From assembly GCF_947494875.1 (NCBI RefSeq), contig NZ_CANLWM010000008.1, positions 124,001 to 188,000 of the forward strand: a DNA stretch of 64,000 nucleotides, given 5' to 3'. A program made the position numbers and the translations under genes. Each line of letters opens with the position of its first letter. The stretch's first letter is position 1. The notes under the pieces were generated by a model. The model made no database searches, was not told the origin of the DNA, and was given only the letters and a program-made list of their open reading frames with translations. This DNA is from an uncultured Williamsia sp. (GTDB lineage: Bacteria > Actinomycetota > Actinomycetes > Mycobacteriales > Mycobacteriaceae). This document shows positions 28,949 to 37,905 of this stretch, one piece after another.

Positions 28949-29727
28949 AAGACAGCTCCGGCGATCGAGGTCCACGAATTGTTTATCCCGTCGAACGCAC
29001 CACCCAGGGCGTCCATCGGGTTGGTGCGGATGTAGTCCATGGTCGGGCCCCACGTGTTCGGGAAGTCCGCCTTCACCGCCTCCTCGCCGACGAAGGTCCA
29101 GATCCCCAGCGCCGAGCCGGCGAGGTTCAGCGTCGGGTTCGGCGCTGCCTTGAGACCGTCCGCCGCCGAGTGGAGGCCCGAATCCAGAGCACCCATGTAG
29201 TCGCCCGATGCGAGGGCACCGGCGGCCTCGCCCAGATGCCATGCGGAGGTCGCCGCGCTCAGGCCGGCGCTGATGTTGAGATCCTTGGTGACGAGATCGA
29301 ACGCCTTGTCGAGCCCCATCGCCGATGCGGAGAGTCCCAGGGAGCCGAGGTTCGCCAGGCCACCGGGAACGGCCTTGTCGAAGGCATCGATGAGTCCGTT
29401 CGCTGCTCCGCCGATGAAGGCCCCGCCGCCCCCTGTGACCGCTCCGCTCGAGGATCCCCCGTCAGCGGCGCTGGCCTGGTCCTGTTGTCGGGCCTCGGCG
29501 ACCAGTCGGTGACCGGCGTCGCGAAGGGCGCTGCTCGCCGCGCGCAGAGCACGGGCCGAGTCCGAGTCCCAGGCCGAGCGGAATCGCGCGGCGTCCGCGC
29601 CCGTCCACTGCGTCGATCCGAGGGTCGACCCCATCGATGCGCCGACGTGATCGAGGTCGTCTGCGGCGCGGCCCATCTGGCCGGCGAGTGTCGTGAGAGC
29701 AGCGGTGTCCGCGCCGTCGAATGTCAT
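28945..29727 (-). CDS. WXG100-domain protein with C-terminal extension
   Basis: A 260-residue protein. Residues 1-90 form a WXG100-like helical hairpin (LAGQMGRAADDLDHVGASMGSTL, then QWTGADAARFRSAW with the W-x-G turn). A glycine/serine linker follows, then about 150 residues of small hydrophobic helices ending NTWGPTMDYIRTNPMDALGGAFDG and NSWTSIAGAVL. Classical EsxA/B proteins are about 100 residues, so the extension may be a cargo or structural domain exported with the hairpin. It lies 25 nt after the short WXG100 gene and is coupled to the next gene by GTGA. Confidence 0.8.
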   Translation of the reverse strand: MTFDGADTAALTTLAGQMGRAADDLDHVGASMGSTLGSTQWTGADAARFRSAWDSDSARALRAASSALRDAGHRLVAEARQQDQASAADGGSSSGAVTGGGGAFIGGAANGLIDAFDKAVPGGLANLGSLGLSASAMGLDKAFDLVTKDLNISAGLSAATSAWHLGEAAGALASGDYMGALDSGLHSAADGLKAAPNPTLNLAGSALGIWTFVGEEAVKADFPNTWGPTMDYIRTNPMDALGGAFDGINNSWTSIAGAVL

Positions 29728-29752
29728 GGTCGTCCCTTCGGATCAATCGCTA

Positions 29753-30016
29753 TCAGGCGCTCGCCGTCTCCTGCTGGGATGCGTTGGTGGTCGCGGTGCG
29801 CGAGGCGTCGTGGAGGGCGTTGATGACCGAGCGCAGCTGCGCCGTGTGCTGGCCCGTCCATTCGGAGCGGAACCGTGCCGCGTCCGCGCCCTGCCACTGG
29901 ACGTTGTTCAGTTGCGATGTCAGCTGGGTGAGGATGTTCTGGATCTGGTCCGCGTTGCCGTTCAGCTGAGCCGCGAGGTTGCGCAGCTGACCGGGATCGT
30001 TGCCGATGAAAGCCAT
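29753..30016 (-). CDS. WXG100 family protein (EsxA/B-like)
   Basis: An 87-residue helical hairpin: RNLAAQLNGNADQIQNILTQL, then NVQWQGADAARFRSEW with the W-x-G turn at about residue 41, then a second helix HTAQLRSVINALHDASRTAT. The size and motif fit secreted WXG100 substrates of type VII systems, usually exported as dimers. No clear C-terminal YxxxD/E signal is seen, so its partner, perhaps the longer WXG100 protein downstream, may carry the export signal. An AAAGG ribosome site precedes the ATG. Confidence 0.9.
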   Translation of the reverse strand: MAFIGNDPGQLRNLAAQLNGNADQIQNILTQLTSQLNNVQWQGADAARFRSEWTGQHTAQLRSVINALHDASRTATTNASQQETASA

Positions 30017-30040
30017 GGGAGAGAACCTTTCTCGAGGAGG

Positions 30041-33000
30041 TCAGTTGCCGACGATCGCCAACTGCACACGTGTCGCGGAGCCTCGTTCGACGAGATAACC
30101 GCGGCCCGGGATCATGGGGCCCGTCTGGGGCCGGCGCACCGGTGTCCCGAACAGCGAGTCGCCGTCGAGATCGCCCGGGTGCAGGAGCAGACCGCGCCGT
30201 GCGGCCTTGAAGATCGGTCCGATGGTGAACGCCGAGTTCCAGGTCGAGACCTCGGCCTCACCGATGACACCGTGGTCCCGGTCGACGAGGACCTTGAGCA
30301 CGCGTGCCAGCTCGGATTCCGCCGCACCGCGGATCGAGGTCGCCGACTCGACCACCGCGAGAAGATCGCCGGCGGGAGCGGATTCGGCAGCGGCGATGAA
30401 CATGTCGGCACGTTCCACGAGTGCCTCGTCGCCGACGGCCACCGCATCCCAGACGTCGGAGCCGGCAAGAGGCGTCCGGAACGGCGCGATGAGGATGGTC
30501 TTGAGGCCGGGTCGGGCACGGCGCGCCGCCGCCACGATCGTCGTCAGCGCGGTCGACCGACCGCTGCCGGGCGGACCGGTGACCATGAGAACCCCGGACG
30601 GCGAGATGGTCGCGGGTTGCAGGTCCAGGTCGCGGACGCCCACCACCGCCTCTCCCGCGCTCTCGGTGGGCAGCTCGTCCAGCCAGATCATCTCGGAGAG
30701 CCGCTCGACGCCCGGCGCCGGTGCCGACACGTCGAGACCGTCGACGATCTCGCGCAGTGCGGTGGACTGCCGTCCGACGTCCTGCGAGCCGCCCGCGGTG
30801 GCGAACTGCATCTCCACCCCGTCGACGATGCCGCGCCCGGGTGGCGCGGAGGAGTCGAGGGCACCCGGCCGGACGCCGGCGAGCGTGTAGGCCGTCTCGT
30901 CCGCCAGGCGCAACGTGATCCGGTGGGTGACGACGGCGGCCAGGGCCGGGGGTACGGCGTTGGGCCTGTCGGCGGATGCGATCACGTGGACACCGACGGC
31001 ACGACCGTTCGCGGCGATGCGGGTGAGCAGGTCGACGAAGGGCGCAGTGGTCGACACCTCGTATGCGTCACGGAACGCCCCGATCTGGTCGACGAGAAGC
31101 AGGACCCGGCGCTCCGTCGACGACGGAACGGCCGCCCGGTGTTCTGCGAGCCCCGACACCGCCGTGCCGAACGCCGCGATCCGTGACTCGATGAGAGCCC
31201 AGACCCTCCGCAACAGTCGACCGATCCGCTCCTCGTCGTCGAGCGCGATCACCGCGCCCACTGTCGGCAGAGGCTCCAGCATCCGCAGACCGCCGGACCC
31301 GCAGTCGATCCCGTAGATCTCGACTCCGAGGGGCTCGGCGAGGGTCGCGGACACCGCGACGGTGCGCAGGGCGGCGGACTTGCCCGACCCGCCGGTGCCG
31401 AGCACCAGCATGGTTCCGTCCTTCTCGGGTGTGTAGACCGCGACCGGCTGGCGCTGCTGCTCGGGCAGGTCCAGCACCCCGATCGAGTAGGAGCCCGGGA
31501 GGTCCGCGGCGAGCTCACGGACGTCGCAGGCCGGTGGTAGTTCGGGCAGCCACGGTTTGCGGGGCGACGGGATCCCCAGCCGTTCCGCAGCGGCGATCAC
31601 CGTGTCGACGACGAGGACCATGTCGGGCGCGCCGAGGTCGTCGTCGACGACGTCGTCGGACCGCGCAGGCGCCCAGGGTCGTCCGTCACCGAGGGCGAGA
31701 GGTGTGATGTCGACGGGGGCCGTAGAGCCGCGGCCGGCGCTCCACCCGCCGCTGTACCCACCCTGGAACGACCGCAGGGGCGCATTGCCGATCTTGGCCG
31801 CTGCGCGGCCGGGGACATGGGCCGGGAAGTGCGCCGCATCAGGCGCGTTGAGGATGTCGACCGAGTCGTCCGCATCCGCCATGCGCAGCGCGATCCGCAG
31901 GTTCGCGTTCGCCCGCAGGTTCTCCTTGATGACACCGGCGGGTCGCTGTGTGGCGAGGATGACGTGCAGACCCAACGAGCGACCGCGGGCCGCGAGATCG
32001 ACCATGCCGTCGACGAACTCGGGGACGTCGTGGGCGAGCGCGGCGAACTCGTCGACGACCACGACCAGGCTGGGCGGCGTGTCGGGATCACCCGACTCCT
32101 CGAGCGTCCGATGGTCTTTGACGCGTTTCACGTTCAACAGGTGCTCGCGGAAGCGCAGTTCTGCGCGGAGCGATGCGAGCGCCCGGTCGACGAGGTGGGC
32201 AGACAGATCGGTGACGAGGCCGACGGTGTGCGGCAGACGCACACAGTCCGCGAACGCCGTACCACCCTTGTAGTCGACGAAGAGAAACGAGACGCGGTCG
32301 GGACTGTGCTCGGCGGCCATCCCGAGGATCCACGACTGCAGGAACTCGCTCTTGCCCGAACCCGTCGTCCCACCGAGGAGGGCGTGCGGCCCGTCCCGGC
32401 GCAGGTCGAGCCAAAATGTGTCCGCACCGCTGGAGCCGACCGGCGCGCGCAGACCGGTCGCAACCGAGCGACGGCGACGGCGACCGCTGCGATCGATCAC
32501 CGAGTCGGTGGCCTCCCAGCGGGCGACGACCGCCGACGGGTCCGTCGCGATCCCGTCCCCGGTGAGTGACAGGAGGTGCAGCGAGGACGGCAGGTCGGTT
32601 CGGTCGTCGGCGGCGACACCGACGTCGACCAACGGGGCCAGGAGGATCGCTATGTCCTGGGCGGCCTCGACCCCGACCGACTCGGTCTCCATGGGGAACG
32701 TGTGGGTGCCGACGCGCACCGATCCCGCGGTCGACCCCGACGCCGCGTCTTCCACGAGCACGAATGACCGGCATGCTGCCGGCAGCCCCGACAGCTGCGA
32801 CGCCACCCAGATGAGATGCACACCGACGTCCGGACCGGTCTCGGCCAGACGGATCGCCCGCGCGCGATCGATGGGTGCAGCGTCGTCGACGAGAACGACG
32901 ATCGCAGGCACCGCTCCGACCGGCTTCGCGACGAGCGGCATCGCGGTGTCGGCCTGGGACGTCGCACCGCGGTCGACACCGCGCTGGTCACGCTCCTGGC

Positions 33001-34453
33001 GGCGCCGACGGACCAGCTCGTCGAGCCGGGCGATGAGGGACGCACACCCCGACGGAGTCGATGCCGCGTGCTCGCCCTCGAGCGGGCTGTGAACCGATCC
33101 CATGTGCGGAAGCCATTCCAACCAGTCCCACACGGCCACACGGTCCTCGGACACGACGGCGGCAACGGCCATCTCAGCGGGCGAGTGGAGCCCGACGAGC
33201 TGGACCAGCACTGCGCGCGCGACACCGTCGGCAAGCGACCGCGGGCCGCAGACGCCGAGTGCGCCCGACGACCGCAGGTCGGCCACGACGGGGACGTCGG
33301 TGATGGTGCGGTACTCCGCGGCGAGGTCGACGAGGGTCGTCCAGTGCGACTCTTCGGCCTCGCCCCGTTCAGGGAGCTCCACGACAGTGCGGGAGGCGCA
33401 CTCTCCCAGGCCGAGTCGGACAGTGAGATAGCCCGAGTGTTCGGGCCGGTGAGTCCACAGGAGCGGGCCGTGTCTGTGGATCGCGGTGATCGCGTCCTGC
33501 GCCGACGGCGACTCCGACAGCCGGACCGCCCGTTCGACACGGGAGTGCTTCTCCAGGTCTGCACGGAACGCGGCGGCCGCGGCAGTGAAGCGTTCGGCGC
33601 CGACCCGCCGGGCCTTGGACTCCTGCATGCGACCGTCGAGCCACATCCCGAGCATCAGGAGTGGACTGAGCGCCACGAAGACCACGGAGAGCACGCTGCC
33701 TGTGGCGGCCAACAACACCAGTCCCATCGCGAGCGGCGCCAGCATCGATACGAGGGGAAAGCGTTGCGGTTGCGGCGGCTTCGGGGGTTCGGGGGCACGC
33801 AGCGTCATCCCGGCGAAACGTGCGACCACGCGGGGCGACCGGTTGATCTCGATGCCGCTGTCGTCCCCGGCGAGGCCCGAGCGGTGGGTCGGGAGGACCA
33901 CGAACGTCGTGCCGCCGACGCCGACGACGTCGTCGGGGCGGATCAGCGCCCGGGTGACGGTCCGCGTGCCCAGACGGATCGGGTCGCCGGCGACGATCTC
34001 GATGGTCTCGCCCACGTTCAGCACCATGCGTGCGGGGCCCACGGCCGGGTCGACGACGCGGACGTGATCGGTGGCTGCCGAGCCGACGGTGCTGACACCC
34101 GACGGCACGAGGAACTCCCTGCCGCCGTCGGGCCCCGAGACGACCCGAACCATGGCGACCGACCGACCACGCACGGTGCCCTCGACGAGGTCGTCGGCGG
34201 GCGCTGCGACGACCTCGAGCGTGGCACCCGAGCGGATACCGCTCTCCACCAGTGCCATCCCGGGCGGGAGGGTGGACTGTGGGCGACCGTCCCGCCACAG
34301 GCGGACGGTGACCGACTCCGTGTCCACGCTTCCCCGAGGGTCGCCGTCGCGGAGGGCGAAGGCGAGATCCTGCACCGTCGCGGTGGCGTCGGTCGTCGCA
34401 GCGACGCGCACCAGCGACTCGTCGACGCCGCGCACCGCCAGGGCGAGCCTCAC
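30041..34453 (-). CDS. EssC/EccC-type FtsK/SpoIIIE secretion ATPase with FHA domain
   Basis: A 1470-residue motor ATPase. Residues 1-82 look ubiquitin-like and about 98-185 form an FHA-like domain (GVSTVGSAATDHVRVVD). Two membrane helices lie near 225-270. Three FtsK-type ATPase domains follow. D1 has GTTGSGKS near 701 and VVVVDEFAAL near 799. D2 has GTGGSGKS near 1024 but a VDQ Walker B. D3 has GPPGSGRS near 1296 and a VES Walker B. D1 therefore looks like the active motor and D2/D3 the substrate-binding domains. The N-terminal layout is that of Firmicute EssC. The start is GTG 34453, overlapping the upstream stop as GTGA; the open frame extends further upstream but is antisense-like there. 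Confidence 0.9.
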   Translation of the reverse strand: MRLALAVRGVDESLVRVAATTDATATVQDLAFALRDGDPRGSVDTESVTVRLWRDGRPQSTLPPGMALVESGIRSGATLEVVAAPADDLVEGTVRGRSVAMVRVVSGPDGGREFLVPSGVSTVGSAATDHVRVVDPAVGPARMVLNVGETIEIVAGDPIRLGTRTVTRALIRPDDVVGVGGTTFVVLPTHRSGLAGDDSGIEINRSPRVVARFAGMTLRAPEPPKPPQPQRFPLVSMLAPLAMGLVLLAATGSVLSVVFVALSPLLMLGMWLDGRMQESKARRVGAERFTAAAAAFRADLEKHSRVERAVRLSESPSAQDAITAIHRHGPLLWTHRPEHSGYLTVRLGLGECASRTVVELPERGEAEESHWTTLVDLAAEYRTITDVPVVADLRSSGALGVCGPRSLADGVARAVLVQLVGLHSPAEMAVAAVVSEDRVAVWDWLEWLPHMGSVHSPLEGEHAASTPSGCASLIARLDELVRRRRQERDQRGVDRGATSQADTAMPLVAKPVGAVPAIVVLVDDAAPIDRARAIRLAETGPDVGVHLIWVASQLSGLPAACRSFVLVEDAASGSTAGSVRVGTHTFPMETESVGVEAAQDIAILLAPLVDVGVAADDRTDLPSSLHLLSLTGDGIATDPSAVVARWEATDSVIDRSGRRRRRSVATGLRAPVGSSGADTFWLDLRRDGPHALLGGTTGSGKSEFLQSWILGMAAEHSPDRVSFLFVDYKGGTAFADCVRLPHTVGLVTDLSAHLVDRALASLRAELRFREHLLNVKRVKDHRTLEESGDPDTPPSLVVVVDEFAALAHDVPEFVDGMVDLAARGRSLGLHVILATQRPAGVIKENLRANANLRIALRMADADDSVDILNAPDAAHFPAHVPGRAAAKIGNAPLRSFQGGYSGGWSAGRGSTAPVDITPLALGDGRPWAPARSDDVVDDDLGAPDMVLVVDTVIAAAERLGIPSPRKPWLPELPPACDVRELAADLPGSYSIGVLDLPEQQRQPVAVYTPEKDGTMLVLGTGGSGKSAALRTVAVSATLAEPLGVEIYGIDCGSGGLRMLEPLPTVGAVIALDDEERIGRLLRRVWALIESRIAAFGTAVSGLAEHRAAVPSSTERRVLLLVDQIGAFRDAYEVSTTAPFVDLLTRIAANGRAVGVHVIASADRPNAVPPALAAVVTHRITLRLADETAYTLAGVRPGALDSSAPPGRGIVDGVEMQFATAGGSQDVGRQSTALREIVDGLDVSAPAPGVERLSEMIWLDELPTESAGEAVVGVRDLDLQPATISPSGVLMVTGPPGSGRSTALTTIVAAARRARPGLKTILIAPFRTPLAGSDVWDAVAVGDEALVERADMFIAAAESAPAGDLLAVVESATSIRGAAESELARVLKVLVDRDHGVIGEAEVSTWNSAFTIGPIFKAARRGLLLHPGDLDGDSLFGTPVRRPQTGPMIPGRGYLVERGSATRVQLAIVGN

Positions 34454-35151
34454 GTCGTCGCCGGCTGGTCGACGGGGTCGACGACCGGCAGGGGGCGTGA
34501 GATCGGCGAGGAGACGTCGACCAGACCACGCCGGGCACGTCGGAGAACGGGTGCGGCCGGTCGTTCGCCGAACGGGTTCGGCCCGTTGAGGATGTCGATG
34601 ACCTCGACTCCCGCGGCGCGATCGTGCCATCCTCGCCGACGCGCATCGCCGAGGACACCGAAGCACGCGAGGCCACCCGTGAGGGAAGCGACCAGCGCAC
34701 GGACCCACACGCGCGAGAACCCGGGCGCAGGCGCGTCCGGATCGCCCGTGACGACCCTCGTCCCCATGGCGGCACGGCCGTAACTCGCCCCGGTGAGCGC
34801 CGCGAACGCCAGGTTCCAGATCCCCAGGGCGAGCATGACCAGGGGTGCGACGATCCAGCCCAGTCCCGCGATCCCCGTTGCCGCTCCCGCGACGATGACC
34901 AACCCACCGGCTGCCAGTGGTACACCGGCGTCGATGGCGGCACAGACGATCCGAACCCCCACCCCGGCGGGAATGGTCTCCCCTGTGGGCGAGGGAGACT
35001 CGTGGCTCTCGTCGGCCGACGGCTCGTCGACCGGCAACACGGTCGATGACGGTGGCGGCGCGGTGACGACGCGACCGTGCACCGGCGTGCCGCAGGTGTC
35101 GCAGAACGGTGCACCATCGCGAACTTCCGCATTGCAACTGGCACAGTTCAT
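34450..35151 (-). CDS. Zinc-ribbon RDD-domain membrane protein
   Basis: A 233-residue protein. The start MNCASCNAEV...CDTCGTPV holds two CxxC pairs of a zinc ribbon. An acidic Ser/Pro linker follows, then an RDD domain with helices IVCAAIDAGVPLAAGGLVIVAG, IAPLVMLALGIWNLAFAALTG and a final one near 150, with GRAAMGTRVV between. The tail is basic and proline-rich. RDD proteins often accompany transporters. It is the first gene of the type VII-like operon, directly coupled to the ATPase by GTGA, so it may be a membrane subunit. The ATG at 35151 follows GGAG by 8 nt, better than a GTG at 35172. Confidence 0.82.
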   Translation of the reverse strand: MNCASCNAEVRDGAPFCDTCGTPVHGRVVTAPPPSSTVLPVDEPSADESHESPSPTGETIPAGVGVRIVCAAIDAGVPLAAGGLVIVAGAATGIAGLGWIVAPLVMLALGIWNLAFAALTGASYGRAAMGTRVVTGDPDAPAPGFSRVWVRALVASLTGGLACFGVLGDARRRGWHDRAAGVEVIDILNGPNPFGERPAAPVLRRARRGLVDVSSPISRPLPVVDPVDQPATT

Positions 35152-35576
35152 CTCGGCCACTCCGTCTCCCACGGTCGATCTCGCCCGCCCCCGAGCGGCC
35201 TGCCCAGTGACCGTAACGAGACCCTCTCGTGACGATCAATCACATGTTCAGTGGACAGAGCCTGGGAGGAAGGTTCTTTCTCGAACTTCCTGTGCCATAC
35301 GAACTATCGAGTGAGGCTTGCGAACTGGAGGGGCGTGGTATCGGCACAGCTGTTCACCTCCCGTGACCGCGAAGTGATTGCGGTGTAGAGCGTTGCTCTG
35401 CAACTGATTTGAGTACTTCAGAACGCATTCGCCAACCGCCGAGCAAATGGGCGACCGGGGACGCGACCACGCCCTGCGTTCAGGATCTCTCTGCTGAGGC
35501 ACGGGTCGTCGTCGCTCCACCCCACCCTGGGACACTGGAACGATCATCTGGTCGATCGACGGGAAGGACGGCGACT
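35152..35576. other. Divergent intergenic region with possible secretion-operon promoter
   Basis: A 425-bp gap, less GC-rich than its surroundings, between the minus-strand secretion operon and a plus-strand gene. For the minus strand, TTGATC (35239-35234) and TACGGT (35215-35210) sit 18 nt apart and about 60 nt before the ATG at 35151, a plausible sigma-70-type promoter. No gene, repeat or RNA is supported in the rest. Confidence 0.4.
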
Positions 35577-36212
35577 ATGCGGCGTCGGGTCATGGTCGTC
35601 GTCGTCGCGGTGGTGATCCTCGCGGTGGGGTTCGTGGTCTACCGGGTGAGCAATCCATCGGGCGGTGACACGGACAGCCCGTACCTGACCGCCGACGACT
35701 TCCCGTCGGGGTATCAGGTGTCGCGGCTGTCGAACACCGCGCCGCCGGGCATCGGCGGCTCGACGGTGCCGGCGGACTGCGGGCCCGTGATCGCCGAGCA
35801 GGCCGACCGGCAGCTGCGGGCGGCGACGGTCGGCGTGCTCGCCGAGCCGCCGGACACGACGCTGCCGACATACGCCCAGTCGCTCGTCACCGACGGTGAA
35901 TCCGTCGAGCAGACACGCGAGGTCGCCCGGCGGTGTCCCGACTACCGCCAACGCACCGCCACCGAGGCCTACACCTCGTCGTCGTCGATACTTCCCGCGC
36001 CGCCGAGCTGTCCGTCGGCTGCGCTGGTGATCCGCTCGACCACGCGGTACACCGGCCCCGCGTCGCAATCGGACACGACGGCGCTCACCGCGTACGTCCA
36101 GGGCCGCACGGCCGTCGGCCAGCTCAGCAGCGCCCTCCCCCGGCCCGAAGCGGCCGTCCCCGACGACTTCTGCAAGCTGGTGTCCCTCGTCGCCGACCGC
36201 GTCGACGGGTGA
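35577..36212 (+). CDS. Membrane-anchored extracytoplasmic protein, unknown function
   Basis: A 211-residue protein starting at ATG 35577 after GGAAGGA. One N-terminal helix (VMVVVVAVVILAVGFVVY) near residues 5-22 anchors or exports a globular domain with three to four cysteines (DCGPVIAEQ, RRCPDYRQ, PPSCPSAALV, DFCKLV), probably disulfide-bonded. The layout resembles small sensor-like exported domains common in Mycobacteriales. No firm family is recognised. It stands alone, divergent from the secretion operon. Confidence 0.7.
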   Translation: MRRRVMVVVVAVVILAVGFVVYRVSNPSGGDTDSPYLTADDFPSGYQVSRLSNTAPPGIGGSTVPADCGPVIAEQADRQLRAATVGVLAEPPDTTLPTYAQSLVTDGESVEQTREVARRCPDYRQRTATEAYTSSSSILPAPPSCPSAALVIRSTTRYTGPASQSDTTALTAYVQGRTAVGQLSSALPRPEAAVPDDFCKLVSLVADRVDG

Positions 36213-36239
36213 AGCCGCGGTAGCGGCTACCCGTCGACG
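36200..36239. terminator. Bidirectional terminator hairpin overlapping two stop codons
   Basis: Outer arms CGTCGACGGGT (36200-36210) and ACCCGTCGACG (36229-36239) plus inner arms AGCCGC (36213-36218) and GCGGCT (36223-36228) form a 17-bp stem with a 2-nt bulge and a GGTA loop. It covers the ends of two convergent genes, so it can serve both strands. Confidence 0.7.
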
Positions 36240-36928
36240 AACGTGGCGATGGCTTCGAGCGGCTCACGTCGGGAGCGAAAAGCGTTGACACGCTCCGCTT
36301 CGTCCGCGTAGCCGAGTGACATCCCGCAGATGACGATCCGGTCGTCGGGGATCGACAGTTCGTGTCGGATCACCAGATCGAAGTCGACGAACGACGCCTG
36401 CGCACACGTGTCCAGGCCGTCGGCTCGGGCGAGGAGCATGAGCGCCTGGAGGAACAGGCCTGCGTCAACGAACGCACCGCACCCCAGGTCGGCACCGACC
36501 GTGAGGATCAGCCCGACCGGCGCACCGAAGAACGCATAGTTGCGTCGGTGGTGTCCCGCACGCGCGTCCCGGTCGCCGCGGTCGATGCCGAGGGTGTCCT
36601 GGTACAGCGCGCGGCCGAACGCCGACCGACGGCTGCGGTAGGGCTCCACCCAGTCGTCCGGCGCCGGCTGATACGGGTACCGCGGATCGGTGCCGAACCG
36701 CCCGTCGTCGAGAGCCGCCCAGAGAGCGCGCGTCAGACTGTCCTTGGCCCCGCCGGTGACGACGTGCACATGCCACGGCTGCGAATTCGAGTTGCTCGCC
36801 GACCTCGCTGCGAGACCCAGCAGGCGTTCGACCGTCTCCCGGGGGACCGGTGTGTCACGAAACGCCCGCACGCTGCGCCGCGTCGTCACCGCGTCCTCGA
36901 CCGTCATCGACCGGTCCGTCACCGCCAT
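36227..36928 (-). CDS. Nitroreductase family protein
   Basis: A 233-residue FMN-dependent oxidoreductase. VTTRRSVRAFRDTPVPRETVERLL near residues 14-37 is the phosphate-binding start, ASNSNSQPWHVHVV near 44-57 contacts FMN, and DAGLFLQALMLLARADGLDTCAQA with IVICGMSLGYADE near the end is typical. It reduces quinones or nitro compounds with NAD(P)H. It stands alone, convergent with the preceding gene across a shared terminator. A second, more distant member lies at 56035-56685. Confidence 0.9.
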   Translation of the reverse strand: MAVTDRSMTVEDAVTTRRSVRAFRDTPVPRETVERLLGLAARSASNSNSQPWHVHVVTGGAKDSLTRALWAALDDGRFGTDPRYPYQPAPDDWVEPYRSRRSAFGRALYQDTLGIDRGDRDARAGHHRRNYAFFGAPVGLILTVGADLGCGAFVDAGLFLQALMLLARADGLDTCAQASFVDFDLVIRHELSIPDDRIVICGMSLGYADEAERVNAFRSRREPLEAIATFVDG

Positions 36929-37035
36929 GCAGTCGATCTGTTCTCACGCACCAGCGGGTGGACGGTCATCCGTCCATCGTGGCACACGTGCTGTACCGCC
37001 GGTCCAGGCCGACGGCCGACGTCGGCTGTGCGCGA

Positions 37036-37905
37036 TCAGCGTCGAGTCGCGGTGGCGATGAACCCGCGGAGCGTGGCGACGGCCATCTGCAGTTCGGTCT
37101 GTGACGACGCCGCCTGCCCCGCCGCCGGAACGAACTGCTGGTTCGGTTGGAGATAGGTCAAGTGCGGATCGCCGGCGAAGTCGGCGTCGGGGCCGAAGTC
37201 GCACACAGGATCCCGGTCGTGACACAGCGACCAGCGCTGCAGTCCGGGGAGCTGGTAGTAGGTCTCGATGCCGACCGTCGACACACCCGACGCCAGCGCG
37301 ACGGCCGGGTCGCGCCAGACTCCGCTGCCGGTGGATCCCGCACCGACGACACCGGGCGCGGACGGCCGCTGCTGAGGGTCGCCGAACAACATCACCGCGC
37401 TCACCACCCGACGCGGGGCGAGCACGACCGCAGCCGCGCGGACCACGGCCGCGCCCTGTGAGTACCCGATGAGAACCGCCTTCGGTCGGCAGCCTGGACC
37501 ACCCGCCGCGGCCGCCGCGTCGTAGCGGGCGATCACCGCTGCGACGCCGGAGGCGATCGACGCGCCGAACGAGTGGTTGGCTGTCCCCTCCGGCACCGAC
37601 ACTGCGCGGTATCCGGGCCCGGTGGTGACGACGGGCACCGCGGCGATGGAGCGATCGTCCCGGTAGGTCGCGGTGAGCAGCCGCGAGAGGAGCGGACCCT
37701 CGTAGCCGTCGCTGCGACCGGCCCCGTACTGCTGCGGGGCCACCGCGGGATCCCCGCTCCCCCGCGCCGGGATCACCACAGTGGCCGGACAGCCGCTCGT
37801 CGGCGTCACCGCCCCGGCCGTCCCTCCCGTCGCGATCAGGCCCGACGCAGCGACGACCACCGCTGCGATCACGGCGCCGACACCGGTCCCCCACCTCGTC
37901 GTCAT
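37036..37905 (-). CDS. Cutinase-family secreted esterase (first copy)
   Basis: A 289-residue exported alpha/beta hydrolase. A signal peptide (AVIAAVVVAASGLIATGGTAGA) precedes CPATVVIPARGSGDP with the oxyanion region. The nucleophile is in LIGYSQGAAV, the Asp in CHDRDPVCDF and the His in GDPHLTYL; cysteines flank the domain. The family contains cutinases and culp-type lipases/esterases of Mycobacteriales. ATG 37905 is chosen over one six codons upstream because it begins a normal signal peptide. A clear paralogue lies at 39516-40418 on the same strand. Confidence 0.88.
   Translation of the reverse strand: MTTRWGTGVGAVIAAVVVAASGLIATGGTAGAVTPTSGCPATVVIPARGSGDPAVAPQQYGAGRSDGYEGPLLSRLLTATYRDDRSIAAVPVVTTGPGYRAVSVPEGTANHSFGASIASGVAAVIARYDAAAAAGGPGCRPKAVLIGYSQGAAVVRAAAVVLAPRRVVSAVMLFGDPQQRPSAPGVVGAGSTGSGVWRDPAVALASGVSTVGIETYYQLPGLQRWSLCHDRDPVCDFGPDADFAGDPHLTYLQPNQQFVPAAGQAASSQTELQMAVATLRGFIATATRR

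Noticed and set aside
26736-35151. A canonical ESX (type VIIa) locus
   Set aside because: No EccB, EccD, EccE, PE/PPE or mycosin genes are present, and the ATPase has the FHA front end of EssC.
34454-35239. N-terminal extension of the secretion ATPase frame to 35239
   Set aside because: It reads antisense-like Arg-rich sequence through the RDD gene in another frame; the GTGA overlap at 34453 gives the natural start just before the ubiquitin-like domain.
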